A DNA stretch of 64,000 nt, taken from Streptomyces sp. NRRL WC-3742. Lineage in GTDB: Bacteria > Actinomycetota > Actinomycetes > Streptomycetales > Streptomycetaceae. The notes below the pieces were generated by a model. That model saw nothing but the letters and a program-made list of their open reading frames with translations, ran no database searches and was not told where the DNA came from. A program made the position numbers and the translations under genes. The stretch spans positions 1 to 64,000 of the forward strand of contig NZ_JOCF01000074.1 of assembly GCF_000720635.1 (NCBI RefSeq), in the 5' to 3' direction. This document shows positions 1 to 7,788 of the stretch, in pieces; the first letter of the stretch is position 1, and each line of letters starts with the position of its first letter.

Positions 1-270
1 GGCGGGGGCAGGGGTGGCCTGCGGCGGAGCCCACGGGTTGGCCGGCTCGGCGGCGGGGGCGGGCGCCTCGGGTTCCTGGGCGGGAGGCGCCGGGGCGGGA
101 GGCGCCGGGGCCTCCTCCGCGACAGGGGCGGGCGCCTCCGCCGGTGCGGGCGCGGGCGCCTCGGCGTCGGCCCTCAGGAGGTCGATGCGCGGGTCCCGCT
201 GCGGCGCGGCCTTGGCGGCCTGAGCGGCGGGCGACTCCGGCTCCGGGCCGGGCAGCTCGGACTTCGACAC
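1..270 (-). CDS. Ala/Pro/Glu-rich protein, N-terminal part (cut by window edge)
   Basis: The gene starts with GTG at 270, preceded by a GGGGGAG ribosome site, and runs off the left edge after 90 codons. The visible part begins MSKSELPGPEPESPAAQ and becomes a low-complexity run of Ala, Pro and Glu with a PWAPPQ stretch. Such tails often precede transmembrane or forkhead-like domains in Streptomyces proteins, but no domain is visible here. Third positions are almost all G or C in this frame, which supports coding. I do not recognise the product. Confidence 0.6.
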   Translation of the reverse strand, partial: MSKSELPGPEPESPAAQAAKAAPQRDPRIDLLRADAEAPAPAPAEAPAPVAEEAPAPPAPAPPAQEPEAPAPAAEPANPWAPPQATPAPA

Positions 271-463
271 GTAGGACTCCCCCGGCCCGCCGCGGCGGAC
301 CTCAGCTCCGGTGGTTCGACTCGTCGGCTCGACTCCCCGGCGGCGGCGGATCGGACGGACCCGAACCGACCCGGTACGAGCGGACGCGCGACTCTACCGG
401 ATCATCCCGACCATTCGCCGCGCCACAACCCCCGGCCCCGCCCCGGACCCCTCGTCCACCCCC

Positions 464-549
464 GCCGTTCACCCCCGCCGTTCACCTCCGCCGTTCACCT
501 CCGCCGTTCACCTCCGCCGTTCACCTCGCTGTTCACCCCCACCGTTCAC
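464..549. repeat. 13-bp tandem repeat (about 6.5 units) over a methyltransferase stop codon
   Basis: The core GCCGTTCAC occurs at 464, 477, 490, 503 and 516 at exactly 13-bp spacing. Degenerate copies follow at 528 and 541. The last copy holds the TGA stop (546-548) of the methyltransferase on the minus strand. The rest of the 271-545 gap contains no gene that I can see. It should hold the promoter of the leftward gene starting at 270. Confidence 0.85.
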
Positions 550-1364
550 CCCCGCGCCAGGACCTCGCCGTGCAGCATCGAGAACCAGCCGTCCCCGGCC
601 GCCGCCCACTCCCGCCAGCCGTCCGCGATCCGCTCCAGTTCCTCTCCCTCCGCGAGGCCCCGCTCGACCGCCGTCCGTCCGAACGCCGTGCCGGTCGTCC
701 GGTCCGCCCACATCGCGGCCCACCACGCGCGCCGGTCGGGCGTCGCGAAGGTCCAGGTGGTGGCACTCGCCTCGACCTCGGTGAAGCCCGCCTCCCGGGC
801 CCAGGCCAGCAGCCGCCGTCCGGCGTCCGGCTCGCCGCCGTTGCCCCGGGCAACCTGCCGGTACAGCTCCAACCACCGCTCCAGCGAGGGGGTTTCGGGG
901 TACCAGGTCATCGTCGCGTAGTCGACGTCCCGGGCCGCGACCACCCCGCCGGGCGCCGTCACCCGGCGCATCTCGCGCAGCGCGCCCACCGGGTCGGTCA
1001 CGTGCTGCAGCGTCTGGTGGGCGTGGACGACGTCGAACTCCCCGTCCCGGTACGGCAGTCGGTGCACATCCGCACAGGCGAACTCGACGTTGGACAGGCC
1101 ACGCCCGGCCACGTACTCGGCCGCCTGCGCCAGCACCTCGGCGGAGGTGTCCACCGCGACGACCCGCCCTTGCGGTCCGACCAGCTCGGCCAGGTCGGCG
1201 GTGATCGTGCCGGGGCCGCAGCCGATGTCCAACAGCGCCTGCCCGGGCCGCAGTTCGGGCAGCAGGTACGCCGCCGAGTCGGCGGCCGTACGGGAGCGGT
1301 GCGAGCGCAGCACGGCCTCCTGGTGGCCGTGGGTGTAGACGGCGGCGGGCTGCTGACCGGTCAT
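546..1364 (-). CDS. SAM-dependent class I methyltransferase
   Basis: The 272-residue protein starts with ATG at 1364 behind an AGGGGGA site. It has a Rossmann SAM-binding fold with motif I LDIGCGPGT at residues 45-53, an acidic loop (VAVDTS) near 72-77 and a Methyltransf_11-type post-I region (ADVHRLPYRDGEFDVV). The C-terminal part is Trp-rich and typical of UbiE/COQ5-like small-molecule methyltransferases in actinomycetes. The substrate cannot be read from sequence. It is transcribed away from the RibD-like pair across a 172-bp intergenic region. Its stop codon lies inside a 13-bp tandem repeat. Confidence 0.85.
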   Translation of the reverse strand: MTGQQPAAVYTHGHQEAVLRSHRSRTAADSAAYLLPELRPGQALLDIGCGPGTITADLAELVGPQGRVVAVDTSAEVLAQAAEYVAGRGLSNVEFACADVHRLPYRDGEFDVVHAHQTLQHVTDPVGALREMRRVTAPGGVVAARDVDYATMTWYPETPSLERWLELYRQVARGNGGEPDAGRRLLAWAREAGFTEVEASATTWTFATPDRRAWWAAMWADRTTGTAFGRTAVERGLAEGEELERIADGWREWAAAGDGWFSMLHGEVLARG

Positions 1365-1536
1365 GGAAGTCCCCCTGCGGGTGTCTCGTCGAGCCTCTTC
1401 TGCGATCGGCTCCGACGCTAGCCGACGATCCACATTTCGAGAAGATTCGTCCCACATTCCGGTCACCCGACGCTACCGCGCCCCCGTGCCGCCGTACCGT
1501 GGAGACCGTCCCGCCTCCCGAGAGAACGGTCCGCCG

Positions 1537-2223
1537 ATGCCCGGCCAGCGCCCCTTCGTCCTGCTGAGCGCCGCGATGTCGCTCGACGGGCACCTCGACG
1601 ACGCCTCCCCCGAGCGGCTGCTGCTCTCCAACGCCGCCGACTTCGACCGGGTCGACGAGGAGCGCGCGGCGGCCGACGCGATCCTGGTCGGCGGCAACAC
1701 CCTGCGCGCCGACAACCCGCGCCTGCTGGTCAACTCCCCCGCCAGGCGCGCCGACCGGATCGCCGCCGGGCGCCCCGAGTACCCGCTCAAGGTGACGCTC
1801 AGCGCGAGCGGCGCCCTCGACGCCGACCTACGGTTCTGGCACACCGGCGGCGCCAGGCTCGCCTACACCACCGACGCCGGGGCAGCCGTGCTGCGCCCCC
1901 GGCTGGACGGGCTGGCGGAGGTGGTCGCCCTCGGCACGGCGGTGGACCTCGGCGCGGTGCTGGACGACCTGGGCGCGCGCGGGGTGCGCCGGCTGATGGT
2001 CGAGGGCGGCGGCGGGGTGCACACCCAGTTCCTGGCCCAGGGCCTGGCGGACGAACTGCAACTGGCCGTCGCCCCCCTGCTCGTCGGCCAGGCCGAGGCG
2101 CCGAGGTTCGTCCGCCCGGCCGCGTTCCCCGGCGGCCCGGGGCGAAGGATGCGCCTGCTGGAGGCACGTACGGTGGGCGATGTCGTCCTGCTCAGGTACG
2201 CCCCCAAGGAGCCCGCCCCGTGA
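1537..2223 (+). CDS. RibD C-terminal-like / dihydrofolate reductase-family reductase
   Basis: 228 residues with the RibD_C fold: an N-terminal strand with MSLDG, the IL(V)GGNTLRADNP nucleotide-binding stretch, and RRLMVEGGGGVHTQFL toward the C-terminus. In riboflavin synthesis this domain reduces the ribosyl group of the deaminated pyrimidine with NADPH. ATG at 1537 was chosen because the family N-terminus begins there, although the ribosome site is weak. The stop overlaps the GTG start of the deaminase-like gene (GTGA), so the two are translationally coupled and together look like a split RibD. Whether they make riboflavin or modify a specialised metabolite is open. Confidence 0.8.
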   Translation: MPGQRPFVLLSAAMSLDGHLDDASPERLLLSNAADFDRVDEERAAADAILVGGNTLRADNPRLLVNSPARRADRIAAGRPEYPLKVTLSASGALDADLRFWHTGGARLAYTTDAGAAVLRPRLDGLAEVVALGTAVDLGAVLDDLGARGVRRLMVEGGGGVHTQFLAQGLADELQLAVAPLLVGQAEAPRFVRPAAFPGGPGRRMRLLEARTVGDVVLLRYAPKEPAP

Positions 2224-2675
2224 CCAGCCCCGCCACCGACCTCGACCACCTGCGCCGGGCGGTCGAGCTCTCCCGTCTGTGCCCGCCCTCCATGACGGCC
2301 TTCTCGGTCGGCGCGGTGATCGTCGGCGCGGACGGCGAGGTGCTGGCCGAGGGCTTCAGCCGGGAGACCGACCCCCACGACCACGCCGAGGAGGCGGCCC
2401 TGGCCAAGCTCCCGGCGGGTGACCCGCGACTGCGCGGGGCGACGGTCTACAGCAGCCTGGAGCCCTGCGGACAGCGCGCCTCCCGGCCGGCGCCCTGCGC
2501 CCGGCTGCTGATCGCGGCGGGGGTGCCGCGGGTGGTCGTCGCCTGGCGCGAGCCGGACCTGTTCGTCACCGACTGCCAGGGGACGGCCCTGCTGGAGGCG
2601 GCCGGGGCCGAGGTGGTGGAGCTGCCGGAGCTGGCCGAGGAGGCGAGGGCGGTCAACGCCCACCTGCTCCACTGA
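2220..2675 (+). CDS. RibD N-terminal-like pyrimidine deaminase (CMP/dCMP deaminase fold)
   Basis: 151 residues starting at a GTG that overlaps the upstream stop. It has the zinc-deaminase signature: HAEEAA with His55 and catalytic Glu57, then EPCGQR with Cys83 and a second zinc ligand Cys93 in PAPCA. This matches the RibD deaminase domain, which deaminates a diaminopyrimidine ribosyl phosphate. The partner reductase domain is the separate upstream gene. In most bacteria the order is deaminase-reductase in one chain, so the arrangement here is both split and inverted. It may be an accessory copy. Confidence 0.82.
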   Translation: MTSPATDLDHLRRAVELSRLCPPSMTAFSVGAVIVGADGEVLAEGFSRETDPHDHAEEAALAKLPAGDPRLRGATVYSSLEPCGQRASRPAPCARLLIAAGVPRVVVAWREPDLFVTDCQGTALLEAAGAEVVELPELAEEARAVNAHLLH

Positions 2676-2733
2676 GTTTTTGTATCATCTCGAAACAAAG
2701 AGCTCGCTTTTCTGCCTCCCCAGGAGCCGCCCG
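2676..2733 (+). promoter_or_regulatory. AT-rich promoter/operator-like leader of the HAD gene
   Basis: This 58-bp gap is strikingly AT-rich for the window and holds an inverted repeat TTTGT (2679-2683) / ACAAA (2695-2699). The ribosome site AGGAG lies at 2722-2726. No regulator gene is adjacent. Confidence 0.35.
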
Positions 2734-3402
2734 ATGCCCACCCCCGCCCCGATCCGGCTCACCACCCGCGCCCTCCTCCTCGACATGGACGGCACCCTGG
2801 TCAACTCCGACGCCGTCGTCGAACGCTGCTTCACCCGCTGGGCCGTGAAGCACGGCCTCGACCCGGCCGCCGTCCTCGCCGTGGCCCACGGCCGCCAGGG
2901 CCACGCCACCATGGCCGCCCTCCTCCCCGACCGCCCCGCCGAGCTCAACCTCGCCGAGAACGCGCAGATACTCGCCGAGGAGCGCGCCGACACCGAGGGC
3001 GTCGTCCAGATCCCCGGCGCCGACGCCTTCCTCGCCTCCCTCGCCGGCCTCCCCCACGCCCTCGTCACCTCCGCCGACTTGCCCCTCGCCAAGGTCCGCA
3101 TGGCCGCCGCGGGCCTGCCCCTCCCGCCCGTCCTGATCACCGCCGAATCCGTCGGCGCCAGCAAGCCCGACCCCGAAGGCTTCCTCAAGGGCGCCGCCGC
3201 CCTCGGCTTCGCCCCCGCCGACTGCCTCGCCCTCGAAGACTCCGCCGCCGGCCTCGCCGCCGCCCACGCCGCCGGCATCCCCACCCTCGGCATCGGCCCC
3301 CGCGCCGCCGCCCACCACCCCACCGCCCTCACCCCCGACCTCACCACCGTCACCGTCACCCCCAACCCCGACGGCACCCTCACCCTCACCATCCACCCCT
3401 GA
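2734..3402 (+). CDS. HAD-superfamily phosphatase (sugar-phosphatase-like)
   Basis: 222 residues, ATG at 2734 with AGGAG eight bases upstream. The four HAD motifs are present: DMDGT with nucleophile Asp17 and acid/base Asp19, LVTS (motif II), SKPDPEGF with the motif III lysine, and LALEDSAAG with the acidic pair of motif IV. The size and the alpha-helical cap between motifs I and II fit the HxpB/YfbT/phosphoglycolate phosphatase group that dephosphorylates small sugar phosphates. The exact substrate cannot be assigned. Confidence 0.85.
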   Translation: MPTPAPIRLTTRALLLDMDGTLVNSDAVVERCFTRWAVKHGLDPAAVLAVAHGRQGHATMAALLPDRPAELNLAENAQILAEERADTEGVVQIPGADAFLASLAGLPHALVTSADLPLAKVRMAAAGLPLPPVLITAESVGASKPDPEGFLKGAAALGFAPADCLALEDSAAGLAAAHAAGIPTLGIGPRAAAHHPTALTPDLTTVTVTPNPDGTLTLTIHP

Positions 3403-3422
3403 GCGGGCGGAGGAGTCGAGCC

Positions 3423-3680
3423 ATGAAGACGATGACCTACTCGGAGTCCCGCGCACGCTAGGCCGAGGTGCTCAACGCGGTCACCGACGACCGTGAGGGG
3501 ATCGTGATCACCCGCGCCGGACACGAGCCGGTGGTCCTCGTCTCGCGGGAGGACCACCAGTCCCTCAAGGAGACCGCCTACCTTCTGCGCAGCCCCGCGA
3601 ACGCCCGCCGCCTGCTGGCCTCCATAGACGAGTTGGAGAACGGCGGAGGAACCGTACGGGAGCCGGCGGACCCGGAGTGA
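3423..3680 (+). pseudogene. Decayed yefM-like antitoxin with an in-frame amber stop
   Basis: A ribosome site (GGAGG) precedes ATG at 3423. The frame reads MKTMTYSESRAR, then TAG at codon 13 (3459-3461), then AEVLNAV and a normal Phd/YefM body ending with the family hallmark [17 protein letters not shown]. Family members usually have Tyr at the interrupted position (R-Y-A-E), so a TAC-to-TAG change is the simplest explanation. An internal GTG at 3468 could restart translation but would lack the DNA-binding N-terminus. The end overlaps a remnant of a yoeB gene at 3677. Confidence 0.75.
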
Positions 3681-3697
3681 AGATCACCTTCGCCTGA
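3677..3697 (+). pseudogene. Remnant of a yoeB toxin start
   Basis: A GTG overlapping the antitoxin stop (GTGA, the usual yefM-yoeB junction) opens VKITFA and meets TGA at once. V/M-K-I-T-F is the common start of YoeB proteins. No further YoeB sequence is seen before the hairpin at 3722. The toxin has been lost by deletion or replacement. Confidence 0.55.
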
Positions 3698-3721
3698 GCC
3701 GACGGGACACCGAAACGGGAG

Positions 3722-3759
3722 GTGCCGCTCGGCCTGCCGATCGGCGGGCCGAGCGGCAC
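3722..3759. terminator. Hairpin between the decayed and intact toxin-antitoxin loci
   Basis: Perfect 12-bp arms GTGCCGCTCGGC (3722-3733) and GCCGAGCGGCAC (3748-3759) with a 14-base loop. It lies 9 bp from the stop of the convergent yoeB gene, so it probably terminates from both sides. Confidence 0.7.
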
Positions 3760-3768
3760 GACCGAGGA

Positions 3769-4023
3769 TCAGTAGTGGTAGCGGGCCGCCAGGACGATGA
3801 TTTCGCGGTCGGTGACCAGATAGAGGAGGCGATGCTCGTCATCGATCCGCCGCGACCAGGCCCCTGGCAGATGGTATTTCAGCGGCTCGGGCTTGCCGAT
3901 CCCGGTGAATGGATCGCGCAGGACGTCCTCGATGAGCTTGTTGATCCTCGCGAGCATCTTGCGATCGTTCTTGAGCCAGGACGTGTAGTCCTCCCAGCCC
4001 TGCTCTTCGAAGAAGAGCCTCAC
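3769..4023 (-). CDS. yoeB: YoeB-family mRNA interferase toxin
   Basis: 84 residues, the same length as E. coli YoeB. The catalytic residues known there, Glu46, Arg65 and His83 with terminal Tyr84, fall at identical numbers here (KPEPL, DEHRLLY, ARYHY). YoeB cleaves mRNA in the ribosomal A site. GTG at 4023 overlaps the yefM stop by four bases, so the toxin is translationally coupled to its antitoxin. The pair is transcribed toward the decayed copy at 3423-3697. A functional yefM-yoeB system is known from Streptomyces lividans. Confidence 0.93.
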   Translation of the reverse strand: MRLFFEEQGWEDYTSWLKNDRKMLARINKLIEDVLRDPFTGIGKPEPLKYHLPGAWSRRIDDEHRLLYLVTDREIIVLAARYHY

Positions 4024-4301
4024 TCGACACCCCGCCCGGCATCAGCCGAGTCGGGGTCGATGAGCGTGCGCTCGGAGAGCCCTATGCCGTTCAGCGCATT
4101 GTCGTACGCCTTCAGCAGGCGACGCGCGTTCGCCGGCGAACGCAAGAGATAGGAGCCCTCGCGCAAGGAGGCGTAATCCTCGGCGGAGACCAGCACGGCA
4201 TTTCCGTGCTTGGACACGATCTCGATGGCGTCATGGTCCTCGTTGACCTTCTTGATCAACGGGAAGAGATCCCTGCGGGCCTCGCTCGCGGTGATGGACA
4301 T
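4020..4301 (-). CDS. yefM: YefM/Phd-family antitoxin
   Basis: 93 residues starting [20 protein letters not shown], the typical DNA-binding N-terminus of YefM. The [17 protein letters not shown] helix follows, and an acidic C-terminal tail should wrap the toxin. ATG at 4301 has a GGGGG ribosome site. It neutralises the YoeB protein encoded immediately downstream and, by family precedent, represses its own promoter. A perfect inverted repeat lies 20 bp upstream of the start. Confidence 0.92.
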   Translation of the reverse strand: MSITASEARRDLFPLIKKVNEDHDAIEIVSKHGNAVLVSAEDYASLREGSYLLRSPANARRLLKAYDNALNGIGLSERTLIDPDSADAGRGVE

Positions 4302-4320
4302 GGCGCGAACCCCCTTCGGC

Positions 4321-4346
4321 GAGTGGTACCGAATAACGTACCACTC
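4321..4346 (-). promoter_or_regulatory. Probable YefM-YoeB operator
   Basis: Perfect inverted repeat GAGTGGTAC (4321-4329) and GTACCACTC (4338-4346) with an 8-base AT-rich spacer, just upstream of yefM. Its GTAC core recalls the TGTACA half-sites bound by E. coli YefM. Confidence 0.6.
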
Positions 4347-4420
4347 AAGCGGGGCTTCCGGGTGGATCGACGGCCGATACCGACTCCCGCGAGTCAGCAC
4401 CAAGTCAGCACGGAAATGAG

Positions 4421-4453
4421 GAGAGGGTCGGACTCCATGAGCCCGACCCTCTC
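4421..4453. terminator. Hairpin downstream of ychF
   Basis: Perfect arms GAGAGGGTCGG (4421-4431) and CCGACCCTCTC (4443-4453) with an 11-base loop. It lies about 45 bp after the ychF stop in the direction of ychF transcription, before the yefM operator. Confidence 0.6.
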
Positions 4454-4499
4454 CGACCTGCGCACTTGCCACATCAAGTGACACGCAGTAGCTACTTGA

Positions 4500-5573
4500 T
4501 CACACGTTGAAGCGGAACTCCACGACGTCGCCGTCCTGCATGATGTATTCCTTGCCCTCGATGCGGGCCTTGCCCTTGGCGCGGGCCTCGGCGGTGGAGC
4601 CGGTTTCGACGAGGTCGGTGAAGGCGATGACCTCGGCCTTGATGAAGCCCTTCTGGAAGTCGGTGTGGATGACACCGGCGGCCTCGGGGGCGGTGGCGCC
4701 CTTCTTGATGGTCCAGGCGCGGGTTTCCTTGGGGCCGGCGGTGAGGTAGGTCTGCAGGCCGAGGGTGTCGAAGCCGACGCGGGCGAGGGTGGCGAGGCCG
4801 GGCTCGTCCTGGCCCATGGACTGGAGGAGTTCCAGGGCCTCGGCGTCGTCGAGCTCGATCAGCTCGGACTCGATCTTGGCGTTGAGGAAGATGGCCTCGG
4901 CCGGGGCGACCAGCTCGCGCTGGGCGTTCTTGAAGTCCTCGTCGGACAGCTCGTCCTCGTCCACGTTGAAGACGTAGAGGAAGGGCTTGGCGGTGAGGAG
5001 GTGCAGCTCGCGGATCGGGGTGGTGTCGAAGCCGGCCTCGAAGAGGGTCTTGCCGGTCTCCAGGACGGCCTGCGCGGCCTCGGCGGCGGCCAGGACGGCG
5101 GCGGTCTCCTTCTTGAGGCGCGCCTCCTTCTGGAGCCGGGGCAGGACCTTCTCGATGGTCTGGAGGTCGGCGAGGATCAGCTCGGTGTGGATGGTCTCGA
5201 TGTCGTCCTTGGGCGACACCTTGCCGTCCACGTGCACCACGTCGGGGTCGGTGAAGGCCCGCACGACCTGGCAGATGGCGTCCGACTCGCGGATGTTGGC
5301 GAGGAACTTGTTGCCCAGGCCCTCGCCCTCGCTGGCGCCGCGCACGATGCCGGCGATGTCGACGAAGTCGACGGTGGCCGGGAGGATGCGCTGCGAGCCG
5401 AAGATCTCGGCGAGCTTGGCCAGCCGCTCGTCCGGGACGCCGACGACGCCGACGTTGGGCTCGATGGTGGCGAACGGGTAGTTGGCCGCCAGCACGTCGT
5501 TCTTGGTCAGGGCGTTGAACAGGGTCGACTTGCCGACGTTCGGCAGGCCGACGATTCCGATCGTGAGCGACAT
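4500..5573 (-). CDS. ychF: Redox-regulated/ribosome-binding ATPase YchF (Obg-family)
   Basis: 357 residues, close to the usual 360-365. It begins MSLTIGIVGLPNVGKST with the P-loop at residues 9-17, followed by the ANYPFATIEPNVG switch region, DIAGIVRGASEGEGLGNKFL (G3) and NVDEDE where NKxD would be in Ras-like GTPases. That change is typical of YchF, which prefers ATP. A TGS domain closes the protein (EGKEYIMQDGDVVEFRFNV). YchF binds ribosomes and acts in stress and translation control. It is a single-gene unit with the start at 5573. Confidence 0.97.
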   Translation of the reverse strand: MSLTIGIVGLPNVGKSTLFNALTKNDVLAANYPFATIEPNVGVVGVPDERLAKLAEIFGSQRILPATVDFVDIAGIVRGASEGEGLGNKFLANIRESDAICQVVRAFTDPDVVHVDGKVSPKDDIETIHTELILADLQTIEKVLPRLQKEARLKKETAAVLAAAEAAQAVLETGKTLFEAGFDTTPIRELHLLTAKPFLYVFNVDEDELSDEDFKNAQRELVAPAEAIFLNAKIESELIELDDAEALELLQSMGQDEPGLATLARVGFDTLGLQTYLTAGPKETRAWTIKKGATAPEAAGVIHTDFQKGFIKAEVIAFTDLVETGSTAEARAKGKARIEGKEYIMQDGDVVEFRFNV

Positions 5574-5657
5574 GAAGCGCAGTCCCGGGGCTTGGAGGAG
5601 TTGGGCCGGCCCTTTGCGGGGCCGACCCCCAAGTCTACGGGCAGCCCCGCGCCGGGC

Positions 5658-6050
5658 TCACGCCTCGGTGGGCGCCGCCTCCGGCTCCAGGAACTCCAGG
5701 CGGTTGCCCACCGTGTCGTCGGCGTAGAAGCGCCGGTGACCGGGCAGGTTGTCGTCCCAGACCACCTCGTGGCCGTGCGCGGCGAGCCGCTCGGCGAGGG
5801 CGTCGAGGGAGTGCACCAGGATGCCGGGGTGGCCCTTGCGGGCGGGGCGGAAGTCCGGGGTGACGCCGAGGTGCACCTCGACGCCGCCGCCGCGGAACCA
5901 GCAGCCGCCGCGGGCCGCGAGCACCGGGGGCTTGGGCAGTTCGTCCATGCCGAGGACGCCGTTCCAGAACGCGCGGCACTCGTCCTCGGCGCCGGCCGGG
6001 ATGTCCAGCTGGACGTGGTCGAGTCGGACGAAGCTGAACTCGTCGGTCAT
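5658..6050 (-). CDS. VOC (glyoxalase/bleomycin-resistance fold) protein
   Basis: 130 residues from ATG at 6050. Paired beta-alpha-beta-beta-beta modules are recognisable: RLDHVQLDIPAGAEDECRAFWNGVLGM, then EVHLGV, then HPGILVHSLD and a closing RRFYADDTVGNRLEFLEP. His and Glu residues in those strands could bind a metal as in glyoxalase I. The substrate is unknown. It lies just upstream of ychF on the same strand, with 84 bp between them. Confidence 0.85.
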   Translation of the reverse strand: MTDEFSFVRLDHVQLDIPAGAEDECRAFWNGVLGMDELPKPPVLAARGGCWFRGGGVEVHLGVTPDFRPARKGHPGILVHSLDALAERLAAHGHEVVWDDNLPGHRRFYADDTVGNRLEFLEPEAAPTEA

Positions 6051-6226
6051 GGCGGGCCCCCGTGGCACATCGTCAGATGATCGTGCTGCGTCGGATCGGC
6101 CGAGCGAGTCGGCTACCCGCCCGATGATCAATCGACGATCATAGGACTACGCCATCCGGAGACACGGGACAAGACCTGAACGGTCCATTACACAGTGTGG
6201 CGATGATCGGACCGTACGTTGGGCGA

Positions 6227-6847
6227 GTGGAGCAGAGCATCCGTACCCAGACGCCAGGGCCAAGACGCCGGCCGCCGAACCGCGCGGCCGGTGCCGCCGT
6301 GCCCGGGCCCGGCCGGGCTCCCGAGACCGACGGAGCCCCCGCCGCCCGCCCCTCCCGGCTGCGCCCGGTGGCCGGCCAGCCCGCCGCCCGCCCGTCCGTA
6401 CCCCGGCTGCGGCTGCGCCTGCCGCTGCGGCGCGGCGACGCCCCGCTGTACGGGCGGCGGCGCACCGGCCGCCCGACCCGGCTGACGGCGATCGGCACCG
6501 GCGTGGTCGCCGTGCTGGCCACGCTCGCCGTGGCGGGCGTGGACCGGCTGCTGTTCGGCGGCCTGGGCTGGCTGTTCGGCCTCGGGTACCTGGTGGTCTG
6601 CTTCCAGCTGGCCGTCCGCGTCCGCTACGCCGACCTGCTGGCCGCGCCGATCAGCGGGCCGATCGCCTTCGCCGTCGCCATGCTGGCGCTCGCGCCGGTC
6701 AAGTCCCCGGGCGTCACCGCCCAGGTGGTGGCGCTGGCGACGGGGCTGGCGCTGCGGGCCGGCTGGCTGTTCTCCGGCACGGGGCTGGCGGCGCTGATCG
6801 TGCTGGCCCGCTTCATCGCCCAGCGCCGCATCCACCGCTCCCGCTGA
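6227..6847 (+). CDS. DUF6542-type membrane protein
   Basis: 206 residues if started at GTG 6227 (VEQSIRTQTP). In-frame GTG 6197 and ATG 6203 are alternatives and none has a good ribosome site. The first 80 residues are Pro/Arg/Ala-rich and cytoplasmic in character. Three or four hydrophobic segments follow: LTAIGTGVVAVLATLAVAGV, LGWLFGLGYLVVCF, GPIAFAVAMLALAPV and GLAALIVLARFIA. The function is unknown. The gene sits beside ychF and ppgK-ispH as in other Streptomyces genomes. Confidence 0.75.
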   Translation: MEQSIRTQTPGPRRRPPNRAAGAAVPGPGRAPETDGAPAARPSRLRPVAGQPAARPSVPRLRLRLPLRRGDAPLYGRRRTGRPTRLTAIGTGVVAVLATLAVAGVDRLLFGGLGWLFGLGYLVVCFQLAVRVRYADLLAAPISGPIAFAVAMLALAPVKSPGVTAQVVALATGLALRAGWLFSGTGLAALIVLARFIAQRRIHRSR

Positions 6848-6880
6848 GCACCCGAGCCTGCCGAGTACCGAGGGGACAGC

Positions 6881-7624
6881 TCACGCCGCCCGGGCCGCCG
6901 CCATGGCGGCCCCGACGATGCCCGCGTCGTTGCGCAGCTCGGCCGGCACCACCCGCGCCTCGCGCTCGCGCAGCAGCGGCAGGAACCTCTCGTGCTTGCG
7001 GCTCACCCCGCCGCCGATCACGATCAGCTGCGGCGAGAACAGCCCCTCCACCAGGTCCAGGTACTCGTCGACCCGCTCGGCCCACTGCTCCCAGTTCAGG
7101 TCGTGCCGCTCCTTGGCGGCCGAGGAGGCCCGGCGCTCGGCGTCCTTGCCGCGCAGTTCGAGGTGGCCCAGCTCGGTGTTGGGCACCAGCACACCGTCCA
7201 CGAAGAGCGCGCTGCCGATGCCCGTACCGAAGGTGAGCACCAGGACGACGCCCCGCTCGCCGCGCCCGGCGCCGTGCGCGGTCTCGGCGATCCCGGCGGC
7301 GTCCGCGTCGTTGAGGACGACGGCGGGCAGGTCGAGGGCCTCGCGGAACAGGCCCGCCGCGTCCAGGCCGATCCAGCCCTTGTCGACGTTGGCCGCCGTC
7401 CTCGTGCGGCCGTCGACGACCACGCCGGGGAAGGTGAGGCCGACCGGGCCCTGGTGGTCGAAGTGGCGCACGACCTCGCGGACGGCCTCGACCACGGCTT
7501 CGGGGGCGGACGGCTGCGGGGTGAGCACCTTGTGGCGCTCCTGGGTGAGGGCGCCCCGGGCGAGGTCGACCGGGGCCCCCTTGATGCCCGACCCGCCGAT
7601 GTCCACACCGAATACCGCCGTCAT
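6881..7624 (-). CDS. ppgK: Polyphosphate glucokinase (ROK family)
   Basis: 247 residues from ATG at 7624. The ROK/hexokinase phosphate-binding motif [16 protein letters not shown] is at the N-terminus, [13 protein letters not shown] carries the catalytic aspartate, and [12 protein letters not shown] forms the second phosphate loop. The actinobacterial enzyme phosphorylates glucose with polyphosphate or ATP and supplies most glucokinase activity from stored phosphate. Its position between DUF6542 and ispH is conserved in Streptomyces. A long antisense open frame across it is a codon-bias shadow. Confidence 0.93.
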   Translation of the reverse strand: MTAVFGVDIGGSGIKGAPVDLARGALTQERHKVLTPQPSAPEAVVEAVREVVRHFDHQGPVGLTFPGVVVDGRTRTAANVDKGWIGLDAAGLFREALDLPAVVLNDADAAGIAETAHGAGRGERGVVLVLTFGTGIGSALFVDGVLVPNTELGHLELRGKDAERRASSAAKERHDLNWEQWAERVDEYLDLVEGLFSPQLIVIGGGVSRKHERFLPLLREREARVVPAELRNDAGIVGAAMAAARAA

Positions 7625-7715
7625 CGCGTCCGCCCTCCGCCGTCCGGGTGTGGACCGCCTGTCCACAGCCTGTGCACCAAACCTACGAGAGGACGAAAGC
7701 GCCCGCACAGCAGAA

Positions 7716-7746
7716 GGCCCGGCCCCCGGGAGCGGGGAGCCGGGCC
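7716..7746 (-). terminator. Hairpin downstream of ispH
   Basis: Arms GGCCCGGC (7716-7723) and GCCGGGCC (7739-7746), extended by an inner CCCC/GGGG pairing. It lies about 40 bp beyond the ispH stop in the direction of transcription. Confidence 0.6.
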
Positions 7747-7753
7747 GTCCATG

Positions 7754-7788
7754 CGAAGGTCACGAAGGTCGCGAAGGTCGCGAAGGTC
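7754..7788. repeat. 9-bp tandem repeat (4 units) at the ispH stop codon
   Basis: CGAAGGTC recurs at 7754, 7763, 7772 and 7781. On the minus strand the unit is TGACCTTCG, whose first copy supplies the ispH stop TGA (7787-7789). Confidence 0.85.

Noticed and set aside
6197..6226. Earlier starts for the DUF6542 protein (GTG 6197, ATG 6203)
   Set aside because: The GTG at 6227 fits the V/M-E-Q start common in this family. The earlier codons add residues without family support, but they cannot be excluded.
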